In this document: piece by piece, positions 1 through 7,827 of the stretch | Layout: each line of letters begins with the position of its first letter | Numbering within the stretch: position 1 is the first letter of the stretch | Origin: Bacteroidetes bacterium UBA2364 | Lineage (GTDB): Bacteria; Bacteroidota; Rhodothermia; Rhodothermales; UBA2364 | DNA: 64,000 nt | Assembly: GCA_002344075.1 (NCBI GenBank) | Contig: DDTM01000064.1 | Coordinates: forward strand, 1 to 64,000 | Direction of reading: 5' to 3' | The notes under the pieces: generated by a model | Databases searched by the model: none | What the model saw: the letters and a program-made list of their open reading frames with translations, nothing else | Told to the model about the DNA's origin: nothing | Program-made: the position numbers and the translations under genes

Positions 1-180
1 TTTGAAAATGTCCAGTAGTATGTAAAATTATACCGTTTATTTAATACACAATGTACGAAGTAGGTTATAAAAATTAGTTTAGAAAAAAAGAACTTATTGA
101 AAGCCTCTCTAAATGACTAAGTAAAAACGCACCAAGAAAGATGGGCACTCCTGTGCTTTTGTTATTTACTGACTATTATC

Positions 181-217
181 ATAAAGGCCCAAAGCATTAC
201 TTAGCTTGGGCCTTTAT
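181..217. terminator. Strong hairpin, probable bidirectional terminator
   Basis: A perfect 12-bp inverted repeat (181-192 with 206-217, arm ATAAAGGCCCAA) closes a 13-nt loop just beyond the end of the leftmost gene. The + strand side is followed by a short T-rich stretch (gatttttc), so it may terminate in both directions. Nothing that looks like a gene is visible between 1 and 180. Confidence 0.6.
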
Positions 218-238
218 GATTTTTCAACATCGCTATTT

Positions 239-3200
239 TTACCGCATCAACACCATTTTACCGGTTTGAGCCATACGCCCTGTTTCGATACGGAAGAAAT
301 ACATGCCATTGGGAAGGTTCGCATTGGGTTGCCATTGCACCTCATGGCTGCCTGCTGGCCGGAGTTCGTCCGATACCAATTGTAAACGCCGCCCTGTAAG
401 GTCATACACCGAGACCTGTACCTTTTCAGGCGCACTAACTGAGAACCGAAGGGTTGTGATATTGCTAAACGGATTGGGATAAACTTGCTGGATAGTCAGC
501 CCATCGGGTAACGGGTTTTCTTCTTCTCGGTCCACACTTGCATCGGAAGGGGCGAGTACAAAATCAAACTGACTGGTCCCACTTGCCAGTTGGACAGGTT
601 GATTCAGTGCCAGTGCCGAGGCCCCATCGTGGTATTGTCCCTTATATCCCATTTTACTGGCATATATCCGGATTTGGGCACCCGCAGAGAGGTCGGCAAT
701 CTGGAAGGAACCATCTTTCTCGGTGTTGGCAACAGCGACTGGGTTTCCCGTTTCGTCCATTGCATATACCGATGCCCCAGAAATCGGTTGTCCTTTATCC
801 GATTTCACAACGCCTTTTATCCGTACCGAAGCATTGGCTTCTGTAGGAGTTTTGTTCACATTCCCGCCAACATCCAACCAGCGATAGTAAACCGTATTTA
901 ACCTAAGTACTAAGCCTTCCAGAACCGGTTGATTGCTATCAATCCGAAGAATTTCCGCCTGTGCAGGATCCCAAGTATCTTTGAAATAAGCGGGCATGTG
1001 GTAGGGTGCTTGTCCCTTTAAGACATAAACGCCATCCGGCACTCCAGCCAAACGAAAACTGCCATCCTTTTGAGGAAGCACCGTAAATACTTCTTCGGTA
1101 TCCACATGCGTGAGGGTAACCACACTGTTCTCAACGGGTGTGCGGCTATCGTTCAGCACCCATCCAGCCACAACGCCATTTCCAGTTAGGCGTTGTGGTA
1201 CAGCAACCAATTCAACAAGCGATTTGACTCCGCCCTCCACTTCTACCGCAACCGCATCTTCCGGCAGGCTTACATTACCGCTATACACCCGCAGGCCATC
1301 TGCAAAAGCCGCCACCTCGTATTCTCCCCGAAAAACCTGATCGAATGCAAAACGTCCGCTCGCATCTGTCCTCGTTGTTTTTTGAAAAGTAGCCATCTTA
1401 AAGAACATCCAGTCCATTCCTTCAGTCCCAGCAGGCTTAAGTTCCACCAATGCGTTTTCAACGGCTTTCCCGTCCTTGGTTGTCAGTATTCCGACAACCG
1501 CGCCATAGATGGGCTTCGGATCGAGTTGAACATTCAGATTAGAAAGGATTTCGCCATGTGCCAATTTAATGACGGTGGCCTCAGCCATGTCTTTTTTGCC
1601 ATTATACCAAGCGTCGTCCATCACATCACCTTCGCCATACCAAGAAGTAAATAGGTTGTATGCTCCTTCAGGAATGTCTTTGATAACAAAAACACCATTT
1701 TCATCGGTCATTGAAAAACCACCAAAGGTAGCCCGCCCATTTGCATTTCCCGCAGAATCCAAAATGGCTTTTGAAAATAAGGAGAGGTTGGCATGAGGCA
1801 GAGGCGTTCCCGCTTTATCCGTCACAACTCCACTGATGACACCTGTTCCTCTTTGAATCGGCATGTCAAACTGAATGTATTCCGGATTACTTTTCCCGTT
1901 TTCAATCCTGATGGGAGTTGCTTTTTCGGGTGTATCGGCTTCTTTGTACCAGATATATGCACAAGAGAACGAAATACACGCACTGGCACTCAGCAGATAG
2001 TCGCCATCTGGTAGGTTATTGATGACAAACCTGCCTTCTGGATCGGTTTGCGTATATAGACGGGTTGTGGCGATGGCGTCTATCGATTCCAAAATCACCC
2101 CTCCTTGCGGGATTGGATTTCCGATTTTGTCTCTCAAAACACCAGAAATTCGACCATTCATAAGCGGAACTACAAAGATAAGTCCACTTGTTTCTGCATT
2201 TTCATTTATCGTCACCGCTTCGGGATAGTTCAAATGATGCAGTTGCCCCCCATTGGATATAAAGACCTGTACGCTCAATTGATACGTTCCCGCCAGCACA
2301 CGATCGAACCTAAACACGCCATCGGCTTCTAATTTTGTGTTATAGAACCCACGCCCAGAGGCATTAACTTCTGTAGAAGAAAGGAGCACATATCCAGCCG
2401 TTACAGGTGTCCCGTCTTTTGTGGTCACTTTTCCCGAAGCACTCCCATACACAAAGCGTACATCTAATTTAAAATCCACCCCTTTCACCAATTCACCTTC
2501 TTTTACAGAAACAGGTGTAGATGCGGTCATTTCTGTGAGATTGGGATACCAGACCGATAACGACAATTCTGGTAGATTCACCTGCACATAATAGGTATCT
2601 GGGTCGAGTTTTTCGAGGAGGTATTGCCCCTTTTCATCGGTTTGGGCTACAAATCCACCCCAGTTCCAATTTATACGGCTTTTGGGAATGGCCATCACTT
2701 CCACATTTACCAAAGGCTTACCTTGTCCATCGGTAACCAAACCCGTGATCTGTCCTGGTAATCGCATTGCAATGTCTATGCCCGAAACCGTCCCATCTTT
2801 TGCCAAGGTGACGGGTGTGTGCCCACGCGCATCGCCCCCTTTTACATAAGACGAGGCGCTATAGCCATCAGCCCATGCTTGCACCACAAAGGTTCCTTCG
2901 GGTAGATCCGTTATCACATAGTCACCGTTCTCATCGGTTGGTGCACTGTTCCCTAATCCGGATTGCAGGTCTTGCGCCACCACTTTTGCATACGCAACAG
3001 GACTTCCGGTCTTCGCGTCGGTAACACGGCCCTTTATCACGCCATTTCCGGCAGGTGGGGGAGGCGGATTGATAACAGCGCCCAGATCAAAGTTCACAAA
3101 ATCGGTTGTACTACCGTCTTTCACCTCAATTGGTTTAGAACCTGACTCTGACGTCACACCTCCATAGAACTGCTGAAAACCCGATGCCGTAACAGCATAT

Positions 3201-3448
3201 ACATAATAAAGACCCTCCGGTAGTTCTTTTAGTTCATACGTGCCATCCGCAGAAACCTCGGCACGGGTCTTAAACACCGTAGGTGGCAGGCTATAAGCCA
3301 CAACGGTCGCCGATGGAGCACTCCCGGTTGCATCTAATGGTATGTTAACGGTTCCTCGTATGCTCCCACCTACACGACCAGAAGTCGCAAAGACGGGCAA
3401 AATGGCCATCCACATCAATGTAATGGACAGATAATAGCGGAGTTTCAT
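239..3448 (-). CDS. Secreted multi-repeat protein (nine carboxypeptidase-regulatory/CnaB-like domains) with T9SS sorting domain
   Basis: 1069 residues. It has a typical signal peptide (residues 1-21, ending VFA) and then nine repeats of roughly 95-115 residues. Each opens with a G-x-I-x-G-x-V-T-D/K-x-x-G-x-P core and carries a D-E-x-G-x-Y/F-x-I-x-x-L-P-x-G motif (starts near 27, 134, 231, 336, 432, 536, 650, 757 and 873). This is the signature of CarboxypepD_reg/CnaB-like beta-sandwich domains. The last about 80 residues carry YPNPFSN, a YDLTGR core and GMYFFRI, matching T9SS type A sorting domains, so export and surface attachment or release are expected. No catalytic domain is visible, so a structural, adhesive or ligand-binding role is inferred. 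It stands alone, divergent from the next gene. Confidence 0.85.
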   Translation of the reverse strand: MKLRYYLSITLMWMAILPVFATSGRVGGSIRGTVNIPLDATGSAPSATVVAYSLPPTVFKTRAEVSADGTYELKELPEGLYYVYAVTASGFQQFYGGVTSESGSKPIEVKDGSTTDFVNFDLGAVINPPPPPAGNGVIKGRVTDAKTGSPVAYAKVVAQDLQSGLGNSAPTDENGDYVITDLPEGTFVVQAWADGYSASSYVKGGDARGHTPVTLAKDGTVSGIDIAMRLPGQITGLVTDGQGKPLVNVEVMAIPKSRINWNWGGFVAQTDEKGQYLLEKLDPDTYYVQVNLPELSLSVWYPNLTEMTASTPVSVKEGELVKGVDFKLDVRFVYGSASGKVTTKDGTPVTAGYVLLSSTEVNASGRGFYNTKLEADGVFRFDRVLAGTYQLSVQVFISNGGQLHHLNYPEAVTINENAETSGLIFVVPLMNGRISGVLRDKIGNPIPQGGVILESIDAIATTRLYTQTDPEGRFVINNLPDGDYLLSASACISFSCAYIWYKEADTPEKATPIRIENGKSNPEYIQFDMPIQRGTGVISGVVTDKAGTPLPHANLSLFSKAILDSAGNANGRATFGGFSMTDENGVFVIKDIPEGAYNLFTSWYGEGDVMDDAWYNGKKDMAEATVIKLAHGEILSNLNVQLDPKPIYGAVVGILTTKDGKAVENALVELKPAGTEGMDWMFFKMATFQKTTRTDASGRFAFDQVFRGEYEVAAFADGLRVYSGNVSLPEDAVAVEVEGGVKSLVELVAVPQRLTGNGVVAGWVLNDSRTPVENSVVTLTHVDTEEVFTVLPQKDGSFRLAGVPDGVYVLKGQAPYHMPAYFKDTWDPAQAEILRIDSNQPVLEGLVLRLNTVYYRWLDVGGNVNKTPTEANASVRIKGVVKSDKGQPISGASVYAMDETGNPVAVANTEKDGSFQIADLSAGAQIRIYASKMGYKGQYHDGASALALNQPVQLASGTSQFDFVLAPSDASVDREEENPLPDGLTIQQVYPNPFSNITTLRFSVSAPEKVQVSVYDLTGRRLQLVSDELRPAGSHEVQWQPNANLPNGMYFFRIETGRMAQTGKMVLMR

Positions 3449-3549
3449 GTTTTTTAGGATTTGGGTCAGAGGTTATTTATTCTGATTACCCCACAGAATG
3501 TCCGAATACCCAACCCTAATTTATTCGGGATCTCGGTGAACGGTATCGG

Positions 3550-3578
3550 TTGGAAGCAAAGACACAGTCGTCTTCCAA
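3550..3578. repeat. Imperfect inverted repeat in an otherwise empty intergenic region
   Basis: The 296-nt gap between the divergent genes at 3448 and 3745 holds a 7-bp inverted repeat (TTGGAAG at 3550-3556, CTTCCAA at 3572-3578). It could be a leader hairpin or operator. Apart from this and the promoter box at 3700-3707 I see nothing else in the gap. Confidence 0.25.
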
Positions 3579-3699
3579 TCGGAGCCGTTTGTCGTTTAGG
3601 GTAAATGAGAGCAGCGTGGTTTACCCGAATGAAATCTGCGGCGCGAAGCAGCGAGATAATACCGCCGTTGGGTTCTCGTACTAAGGGTCTTTTATTGCG

Positions 3700-3707
3700 T
3701 AATTTTG
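3700..3707 (+). promoter_or_regulatory. Bacteroidota-type -7 promoter box
   Basis: TAATTTTG fits the TAnnTTTG -7 consensus of Bacteroidota primary sigma promoters and lies 38 nt before the ATG of the truncated ATPase gene. No convincing -33 TTTG/TTG lies at the expected distance, so this is only a suggestion. Confidence 0.3.
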
Positions 3708-3744
3708 TTGTACATTAGCCCTTAAATATAAAAAGACATGCGAT

Positions 3745-4257
3745 ATGCTACTATTCCTCAAAGCGAAAAACTTCAGATCCTTCAAGGACGGCTTTGAACT
3801 TTCCCTAATTGCAAGTGCCGATAAAACCTATTCAGATACCCGCACGCGGGCTATTCCTAACTTAAAGCATCACGCCTATCTGGTTTCGACGGGCATTTAT
3901 GGCGCTAATGGCTCTGGCAAAACAGGTGTTTTACAAGCGTTAATGATCATGCGGCGGTTGGTTTTAGAATCTGCCCGTGAATCCATGGCAGGCGATCCCT
4001 TGCCCATAGATCCGTTTCGATTTACAGCAGCAAGCAGAACGGCCCCCACACGGATTGAGGTAGTATTTGTGCAGCAAGGCATTCGTTACCAATTTGGATT
4101 TATCGCTACTAAAACCCGAATTATAGAGGAGTGGCTCTATGCTACACCCAATGAAGGGCGGCTTCAAAAATGGTATCAGCGTGCTTGGAATGAAGAAACA
4201 ACCTCTTATGAATGGATGTTTGTCAGCAGGTTCCAAGGCTTAAAAAAGCTATGGTAA
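3745..4257 (+). pseudogene. AAA-type ATP-binding protein, N-terminal fragment (3'-truncated)
   Basis: 170 residues matching the start of the stand-alone AAA_15/AAA_21-type ATPases, which are often found in anti-phage or abortive infection modules and are normally about 400 residues or more. Visible features are the SMC-like N-terminus (LKAKNFRSFKD) and Walker A (GANGSGKT, about residues 53-60). The family-like stretch FQGLKKLW is where homologues continue towards signature and Walker B motifs, but here the frame ends immediately. The stop lies within the last codons of the opposing, likewise truncated mazG. The protein cannot hydrolyse ATP without the missing half. It looks like the remnant of a deletion or recombination, or an assembly joint. 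Confidence 0.7.
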
Positions 4258-4785
4258 GAAGCAACCACGCCCAACACCTGCGGCTTTTTCCTGAATGCGT
4301 TGCGCCTGCACCAAGCTCGGCAACGCTTTGGGAACGCCTTCTAATACTGAAATCTTTGTTGTACTTTTTAATTTCTTTTCTTCGAGCTTGATTTTTTCCC
4401 AATTTTGTAAGACTTCAGCCTCTGGCCTTTCGCCAGTATCGCCAAAAACATGCGGATGACGACGCACCAGTTTCTCTGATATACCTTTTAAAACATCTTC
4501 TAAGAAGAAACTTTCCGTTTCTGATGCAATTTGGGTATGAAAAATAATATGCAATAGCAGATCACCTAATTGAGACTTCAACTCCCGCCAATTTTGCGTA
4601 TCAATAGCCTCGATGGTTTCATACGTTTCTTCAATAAGCAATTTGCGCAAAGATTCGTGTGTGTGTTTTCTGTCCCAAGGACATTCAACACGCAATCGCT
4701 CAATGATGGAAATTAGGTTCTGAAAAGATTCGAGTGTTTCAGGTGTTGTGTTTTTAGAAACGTTATTGGTGTTATTTTGGCTCAT
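4249..4785 (-). pseudogene. mazG: MazG nucleoside triphosphate pyrophosphohydrolase, C-terminally truncated
   Basis: 178 residues against about 260 in full-length MazG. The first MazG domain is complete: CPWDRKHTHESLRKLLIEE, the EETYE motif and GDLLLHIIFHTQIA with the metal-binding E-x-x-E and E-x-x-D pattern, then RRHPHVFGD and LEGVPKALPSLVQAQRIQEK. Family members continue with A-x-V-G-F-D-W and a second MazG domain. Here similarity breaks after AAGVG (about 4265-4270) and a stop follows within seven codons, so the second domain is gone. MazG hydrolyses non-canonical or surplus NTPs and modulates (p)ppGpp. The fragment may keep some fold, since single-domain MazG-like proteins exist, but as an orthologue it is broken. 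Confidence 0.75.
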
Positions 4786-4788
4786 ACT

Positions 4789-4821
4789 ATTGACATTTTG
4801 GAGCTTATATTATTATATTTG
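4789..4821 (+). promoter_or_regulatory. Candidate Bacteroidota promoter for the methyltransferase
   Basis: ATTG (4789-4792) is followed after 21 nt by TATATTTG (4814-4821), fitting the -33 TTG / -7 TAnnTTTG pattern. The predicted start would lie near 4828, giving a short leader before the ATG at 4854. A second TACATTTG box sits at 4842-4849, too close to the ATG to be the main one. Confidence 0.4.
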
Positions 4822-4853
4822 CCTATGTTTAACAATAATGATACATTTGTAAT

Positions 4854-5666
4854 ATGAAGAAATTTGTGTCTCTTTTATTACGGGATTTGTACCTACTTAA
4901 TTTTGCGAATAAAATTTATTTTATAGTAAGCAAGTTAAAATTTTCAAAAAAGAATAAAGAATTTATTAAGAGCAATCAAAAATTTATCCCTCCTCCAAAA
5001 GACTTGGTTTTTGAAACTTTTGGGAAAGTGGATTATGAGAGGTATTACTTAACAGGAATAAAGTCAGCGAATAATATCATACGCCTTATTGAACAGTATA
5101 AAACGATTTCCAATCAAGAATTAAACATTCTCGAATGGGGTTGTGGAACTGGTCGTGTACTCCACAATATATCCTTAATTACAGACAGTGCAGATATACA
5201 ATTATATGGTTGTGATCTAAATAAAAACGCCATCAAATGGTGTGAAAAAACCTTTTCTAAAATAAACTTTTCTATCAATGATATTGAACCACCACTTAAT
5301 TTTAAGGATGCGTATTTTGACATTGTTTACTGTACGTCTGTATTTACTCATCTGTCGGAAAAATATCAGTATCTTTGGATGAATGAAATATTTAGAATTT
5401 TAAAAGATGGCGGTATTTTTTTATTCACTGTAAATGGAGAATATTATGCAAAGCAAAAACTAACAGACAAAGAGTTTAAACTTTTTAACCAAGGAGAAAT
5501 TATTGCTCGCACAAAAGTTACAGAAGGCAATAAATTATTGTCTGTATATCAAGGGGAGGAATTTGTGAGGAGTAAACTATTAAAAGACCGAACTGTATTA
5601 AGTCATATCTTTGACCCAAACCTTGAGATTTCAGGAAGCCAAGACATTTGGATTGTTCAGAAATAA
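4854..5666 (+). CDS. Class I SAM-dependent methyltransferase
   Basis: 270 residues. The Rossmann-type methyltransferase core is clear: motif I LEWGCGTGRVL (about residues 92-102), an acidic motif II (YGCDLNKNAIKWC), a motif III-like segment FDIVYCTSVFTHL and the post-motif strand RILKDGGIFLFTVNG. This is the Methyltransf_11/25 type. The substrate cannot be told from sequence; the about 85-residue basic N-terminal extension is often seen in glycan or small-molecule methyltransferases. Its codons are strikingly AT-rich compared with the genes on both sides, which suggests recent acquisition. It is followed 33 nt later by a frameshifted mini-gene. Confidence 0.75.
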   Translation: MKKFVSLLLRDLYLLNFANKIYFIVSKLKFSKKNKEFIKSNQKFIPPPKDLVFETFGKVDYERYYLTGIKSANNIIRLIEQYKTISNQELNILEWGCGTGRVLHNISLITDSADIQLYGCDLNKNAIKWCEKTFSKINFSINDIEPPLNFKDAYFDIVYCTSVFTHLSEKYQYLWMNEIFRILKDGGIFLFTVNGEYYAKQKLTDKEFKLFNQGEIIARTKVTEGNKLLSVYQGEEFVRSKLLKDRTVLSHIFDPNLEISGSQDIWIVQK

Positions 5667-5699
5667 TCACAGATTTATAACCACTAAACCACCACCAAA

Positions 5700-5848
5700 A
5701 TGAAAAAACTTATTCTTTTACTACTCATTTTTTAACTTTCCTTGCTGTAAGCGTAATCCTAATCCTTCCACACACTTTCATCTCTTGGTACAAGTTCTTC
5801 AAAATCTCGCCCAATGATTTAATCGCCATTGGATGCGACAAACGCTAA
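5700..5848 (+). pseudogene. Small membrane/secreted protein gene broken by a one-base shift in a T run
   Basis: ATG at 5700 opens MKKLILLLLIF and then hits TAA immediately after a run of six Ts. Adding one T restores a continuous reading MKKLILLLLI-FLTFLAVSVILIL... ending in CDKR at TAA 5846-5848, a 50-residue protein with an N-terminal hydrophobic segment. The restored frame has a signal or anchor segment and a polar tail (YKFFKISPNDLIAIGC), so it reads like a real gene with a frameshift or a homopolymer sequencing error. No family recognised. Confidence 0.4.
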
Positions 5849-5874
5849 CTTTTTTGTGCTGACGTCCTCACTAC

Positions 5875-6597
5875 CTAACCCTTAAACAGCCATGCCTCTG
5901 TTGCTTTCTTGTATCGAAGATGTTTATTAAGTGTTTTATTTGCACTTAACTCTCGCATAACCGCCTCAAAACCTAAAGCGGGCGCAATCCCGCCCAATGC
6001 ATTAGAAATGAGTTCGGAAGCAGAAAAGGCGCGTCCTTGATTGTGATGCAGGTAAGCCAAGACCTTGTATGCTTCGGGGCTTAAAAAGATAGATTTACCT
6101 CCCACAGTTACTTTGTTTTGCATGGGATAAAAGCTAAATGAAGGGGCACTTTGCGAGAATAATGGAGTAGCTGGAGCTAGTACTTCAACAACCTGTACCG
6201 CAGTATTGTTCGAGGGATTGGTGTCCGTACCCATCAATCTCAAATCTCCTAATTGATGTTCTGTCCGCCCAATTCTTGTTGTATTTAAGTGAATGATTAA
6301 CGACGCAGATTGTCCCGCAGCCAAACTTCCAGCTGTCCATACGCCTAATGTCGGAGAGTAAACCCCCAAGCGTGTTTCAGAACTAATAAAAACAAAGTCA
6401 ACTGGGGGGCGATAGCTTACCAATATATTAGATACGTTACTGGGGCCTAAATTCTGAATAGTAGCCGTTAGAGAGAGCCTGCCACCCAGAACTGGGCTGG
6501 TTGTTGAAGCTGTCAAGCCAACCGCCAAATCCGTTTGTGCAAGAAGAGGGAACACCCAACAAAACAGGGCCAGTACGACCATACCAGATTTTTTCAT
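5875..6597 (-). CDS. Secreted protein: conserved-repeat (DUF11/CARDB-like) domain plus winged-helix-like C-terminus
   Basis: 240 residues. A signal peptide (residues 1-20, LFCWVFPLLA) is followed by a DUF11/CARDB-like beta-sandwich (DLAVGLTASTTSPVLGGRLS, IQNLGPSNVSNI, LAAGQSASLIIHL; about residues 23-135). The C-terminal about 90 residues (VGGKSIFLSPEAYKVLAYL, then NQGRAFSASELISNALGG, ending LRYKKATEAWLFKG) follow the pattern of the OmpR-type Trans_reg_C winged helix. Such a fold in an exported protein is odd. Either the similarity is superficial or the domain has been reused for protein binding. It stands alone with no partner gene. Function unknown. Confidence 0.65.
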   Translation of the reverse strand: MKKSGMVVLALFCWVFPLLAQTDLAVGLTASTTSPVLGGRLSLTATIQNLGPSNVSNILVSYRPPVDFVFISSETRLGVYSPTLGVWTAGSLAAGQSASLIIHLNTTRIGRTEHQLGDLRLMGTDTNPSNNTAVQVVEVLAPATPLFSQSAPSFSFYPMQNKVTVGGKSIFLSPEAYKVLAYLHHNQGRAFSASELISNALGGIAPALGFEAVMRELSANKTLNKHLRYKKATEAWLFKG

Positions 6598-6760
6598 CTT
6601 TACGAAAGATTTAGAGGTTTATAGAATAGTTCTTTGGTGTTTGGAAACCCATTATTGATTGTAACGAATTTTATGTGAGGTTTAAGCTTATGGAAACAAT
6701 AAAGTTCATAAAAAGAGATGTTTATCCAAATGGATTAAAAGATTTGTTTACCAAATAAGG

Positions 6761-6772
6761 GGGCGTTCGCCC
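6761..6772 (-). terminator. Weak GC hairpin after the ketosynthase gene
   Basis: GGGC-GTTC-GCCC forms a tight tetraloop hairpin about 50 nt beyond the stop of the minus-strand operon. Only a weak T-rich tail follows, so termination here is uncertain. Confidence 0.3.
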
Positions 6773-6822
6773 TGAAATCTTGGTTGTTTTAGCGGTCTTG
6801 CGCTCATCGTTTGATGTCAGGG

Positions 6823-7827
6823 CTATGTCTTAGCTACACACCCAAAATCCAGCGCAATTGCGCCTAAGGAAAGCCCCGCGCCACTGCCTAAGAGCAGGAT
6901 TTTTTTACCATCTGGATTAAAGTTGTTACGAAGCAAGGCCGCTAAGCCTAAGGGAATCGAGGCGGCGATGCAGTTGCCGTATTGGGACAAGGTTTCCACG
7001 ACCTTGCTTTCTGCCACGCCAAAATGTTGCAGAAAATAAGTATTGCCGAACTTGCTGGTTTGATGGATGACGATGTGGTCGAAGTCATGAAGGGAGCGTT
7101 GCAGCGCCGCTTCTATTTGCGCAACAAAGCCGTCTAAGTGTTGGATGGTTAGGCGGATGAGGTTTTTTCCATCCATTTTAAAGTAATAACCCAAGTCGTC
7201 GGCGGGGGCTTGCTGCCCGCGATCCACCGCGCCGCCCAGCGGAACATGGGCTTGCATTGCACCCGATGGAAAGTTCTGAAAAGCGGTATAAACGGGTTGA
7301 TAGCCGCTCGTTTCGCTCGTTTCCAGAATCGCGGCCACGGCGGCATCGCCAAATAAGCCAAACACTTTCTCGTCTTTCGGGGTGAGCGCTTTGGAGGCAA
7401 TCTCTGAAGTTACCACCGCAATCCGCCGATAGCGCCCCGATTGTAGGTATAAATGTGCTACATCTAAGGCGTTTAAGAAGCTCAGGCAGGTGCTATCCAC
7501 ATCAAAGCAAGGGAAAGTCACGCGGTCATCGGTGAACTTCGCCTTGATGAGGACGGAATTGTGCGGAATGGGATAGTCAAACGCGCCGCTGGCCGAAATC
7601 AGCAAATCCAAGTCTTGCGGGGCTAAATGGGCTGCTGCTAAAGCCGATTTTAAGGCACGTGCACCCATTTCGGAGACGGTTTCTTCTGCCGAAACATGGT
7701 GCCGAAACGCCACGCCCGTATTTTTTTCAATGCGGCCAGGCGTTCCATCCGCCAAATGGTCTAACGTGACGGAGGCAATCCTATTTTGGGGCAAATAAGT
7801 CGCGATGGCAGCAATTTTAAGGTTCAT
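6823..7827 (-). CDS. 3-oxoacyl-ACP synthase III-type condensing enzyme (FabH/OleA-like)
   Basis: 334 residues from the ATG at 7827. A longer frame to 7923 would add 32 residues that overlap the upstream gene and do not fit the family. Thiolase-fold Cys-His-Asn triad: C114 in DSTCLSFLNA, H255 in IVIHQTS, N285 in YGNCIAAS. The C-terminal GSGAGLSLGA loop is typical of KAS III. KAS III enzymes join an acyl thioester to malonyl-ACP or, in OleA, to a second acyl-CoA. Its start overlaps the end of the adenylate-forming gene by 11 nt, so the two are translationally coupled. Because it is grouped with an OleD-like reductase and an AMP-forming enzyme, a secondary lipid pathway is more likely than housekeeping fatty-acid initiation. 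Substrate unknown. Confidence 0.8.
   Translation of the reverse strand: MNLKIAAIATYLPQNRIASVTLDHLADGTPGRIEKNTGVAFRHHVSAEETVSEMGARALKSALAAAHLAPQDLDLLISASGAFDYPIPHNSVLIKAKFTDDRVTFPCFDVDSTCLSFLNALDVAHLYLQSGRYRRIAVVTSEIASKALTPKDEKVFGLFGDAAVAAILETSETSGYQPVYTAFQNFPSGAMQAHVPLGGAVDRGQQAPADDLGYYFKMDGKNLIRLTIQHLDGFVAQIEAALQRSLHDFDHIVIHQTSKFGNTYFLQHFGVAESKVVETLSQYGNCIAASIPLGLAALLRNNFNPDGKKILLLGSGAGLSLGAIALDFGCVAKT

Noticed and set aside
3745..4257. Intact anti-phage ATPase
   Set aside because: The gene lacks everything after the first third of the family, so it cannot be a working defence protein here.
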